DNA of 42,217 nucleotides from an uncultured Bacteroidota bacterium. GTDB taxonomy: Bacteria > Bacteroidota > Bacteroidia > UKL13-3. Of this stretch, positions 40,976-42,217 are shown one piece after another. Position 1 is the first letter of the stretch; the number at the start of each line of letters is the position of its first letter. Below the pieces are notes generated by a model. That model was not told where the DNA came from and did not search any database. It worked only from the letters and a program-made list of their open reading frames with translations. A program made the translations under genes and the position numbers. The stretch covers positions 1-42,217 of the forward strand of contig CAISCU010000034.1 of assembly GCA_903883965.1 (NCBI GenBank), given 5' to 3'.

Positions 40976-42217
40976 TTAAAATTCTAAGTTTACTTGAATA
41001 GTATACGATTTTTCTTGTGGTGGGGTTAAATAGGTAATGTTCTGAGAACCCATGTTTCTTGATGTATTGTACCCACCAGCTGAACCACTGCCATCAGATT
41101 CAGCATCTCTACTCAACTCTGGATCTAGTCCATCGTATTGAGTAAGTGTAAATAAATTAGTAGCAATGAAAGAAACCCTGCAACTGTTTAAATGCATGCG
41201 CTCACATTGTGCTTTTGAAATGCTGTAACCAATGGTTAAGTTTCTCAATCTGGCATAACTACCATCTTTTAACCACAAGGTGGTATTGCTCCATTCATCT
41301 GGCAAATTATAGGTTCTGTAATCTCTAGTTAAACGAGGAAACTTAGCAATATCTCCAGGTTGTCTCCATCTGTCAAACACCCTTTCGTCCATATTCCAGT
41401 TGGTAATTAAACTGGCTTGTCTTTTCTGAGATGATTCATAGATTTTACTTCCTACACTAAATACAACCAACACACTCATATCCCAATTTTTGTAGCGAAA
41501 GGTATTGGTCATTCCACCAATTGCATCCGGTAAAATTTTACCAGCTGCCACCCTATTTTTGTTGTTGTATACAAATGTTTCGTTGCCATTGATATCTAAA
41601 TATACTGGCTTACCAGTAGCAGGATCTACATGAGACCATCTGATTAAATAGTTTGAACCCACTGCTTGTCCAACAATAACACGGGTATCATTGGTACCTC
41701 CACTCACTGCATCTTCTGAGTAAACTCCAATTGAAGTAATTTCATTGTAATTTTTAGCCACATTGAAATTGGTAGACCATTGGAAATCTTTTGAAACTAT
41801 GTTTTTAGACTTGAAACCAAATTCTATACCCCTGTTTAAAATACCTCCAACATTGGTCCAAAGAGATGACATTCCAATTGAAGGTGGCAATGCAATTTCC
41901 ATTAACACATCTTTGGTAATTTTTTCATATAAATCCAATTCAAAAGAAATCCTGTCTTTAAAGAATCCCATTTCAAAACCTATATCGTAATTATTAGAGG
42001 TTTCCCATCTTAGGTCTTTGTTTGGCAATTTAATTGGATAGGTGGTTGGTTGACCATTGTACGCAATGTTGTTTGAACTAGGAGAAAAAGTACCAAAACG
42101 TGCATCATCAGGAATAGCTGCATTTCCAGACATACCCCAACCCGCTCTTAATTTCATAAACGAAATGGTATTGTTGTCTTTTAAGAAATCTTCTTCTGAA
42201 ATGATCCATGCACCTGA
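40976..42217 (-). CDS. SusC/RagA family TonB-dependent transporter, C-terminal part (cut by window edge)
   Basis: The frame is open from the right edge to the stop at 40976, giving about 413 C-terminal residues. The start, signal peptide, carboxypeptidase-like domain and plug lie outside. The segment beginning SGAWIISEEDFLKDNN and continuing MKLRAGWGMSGNAAIPDDARFG is the typical SusC barrel block. GILNRGIEFGFKSKN, NTFRYKNWDMSVLVVFSVGSKIYE and the terminal YTIQVNLEF confirm the beta-barrel end. It transports the ligand captured by SusD using TonB energy. The susD start lies 12 bp downstream. Confidence 0.95.
   Translation of the reverse strand, partial: SGAWIISEEDFLKDNNTISFMKLRAGWGMSGNAAIPDDARFGTFSPSSNNIAYNGQPTTYPIKLPNKDLRWETSNNYDIGFEMGFFKDRISFELDLYEKITKDVLMEIALPPSIGMSSLWTNVGGILNRGIEFGFKSKNIVSKDFQWSTNFNVAKNYNEITSIGVYSEDAVSGGTNDTRVIVGQAVGSNYLIRWSHVDPATGKPVYLDINGNETFVYNNKNRVAAGKILPDAIGGMTNTFRYKNWDMSVLVVFSVGSKIYESSQKRQASLITNWNMDERVFDRWRQPGDIAKFPRLTRDYRTYNLPDEWSNTTLWLKDGSYARLRNLTIGYSISKAQCERMHLNSCRVSFIATNLFTLTQYDGLDPELSRDAESDGSGSAGGYNTSRNMGSQNITYLTPPQEKSYTIQVNLEF

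Overview
The window looks like a chromosomal segment from an AT-rich (roughly mid-30s % GC) member of the Bacteroidota, probably Chitinophagales/Saprospirales-like. The evidence is the SusC/SusD pair with DUF5004 and DUF4961 companions, a TamB and an AsmA-family protein, a DUF2027-Smr protein, FISUMP/LamG surface modules, exact TAnnTTTG (-7) promoter boxes upstream of several genes, and weak or absent Shine-Dalgarno sequences. No rRNA, tRNA, CRISPR array, integrase or transposase gene was found. Most genes lie on the minus strand; only the pterin synthase, fabD, the BadF-type sugar kinase and tsaD lie on the plus strand.

Layout. (1) 1-6333 is the accessory end: a GC-richer fragment at the left edge, an unknown exported protein, a 1543-residue modular surface protein (LamG, LamG, InlB-like, Kelch, two spacer+FISUMP units), and a 438-bp spacer with three small GC hairpins and a three-copy CTCAGCCACCC repeat. 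A hairpin with the same loop, and a longer stem, lies in frame inside the surface gene. (2) 6334-12583 is housekeeping: AsmA protein, DUF2027-Smr protein, then glmM-ychF closed by a strong terminator. (3) 12708-20845 is a tight minus-strand run: hldD (LPS heptose), a roughly 12-TM NtrY-like histidine kinase with no response regulator nearby, and an 1147-residue outer-membrane beta-barrel candidate whose start overlaps the kinase stop. (4) 20975-22319 carries the pterin synthase and fabD, ending in a 14-bp bidirectional terminator shared with degP. (5) 22354-26972 carries an aminotransferase/omega-amidase pair (transaminase-linked keto-acid salvage), a DUF1573 protein and an HtrA/DegP protease. 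(6) 27164-35904 carries a BadF-family kinase, then tamB - 2OG-Fe(II) oxygenase - DUF2079 membrane protein, with tsaD divergent from tamB across 24 bp. (7) 35907-42217 is SusC (cut by the right edge) - SusD - DUF5004 lipoprotein - DUF4961 protein, followed by a PAP2 phosphatase and a GT39/ArnT-like glycosyltransferase.

Much of the window concerns envelope building: heptose and amino-sugar precursors (hldD, glmM), fatty acid priming (fabD), lipid or outer-membrane protein transport (TamB, AsmA), lipid-carrier chemistry (PAP2, GT39), periplasmic quality control (DegP) and nutrient import (SusCD). The best candidates for something undescribed are the kinase/outer-membrane-protein pair and the hairpin repeat family that is both intergenic and in-frame. 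All function calls are by motif and family recognition only; no searches were run.
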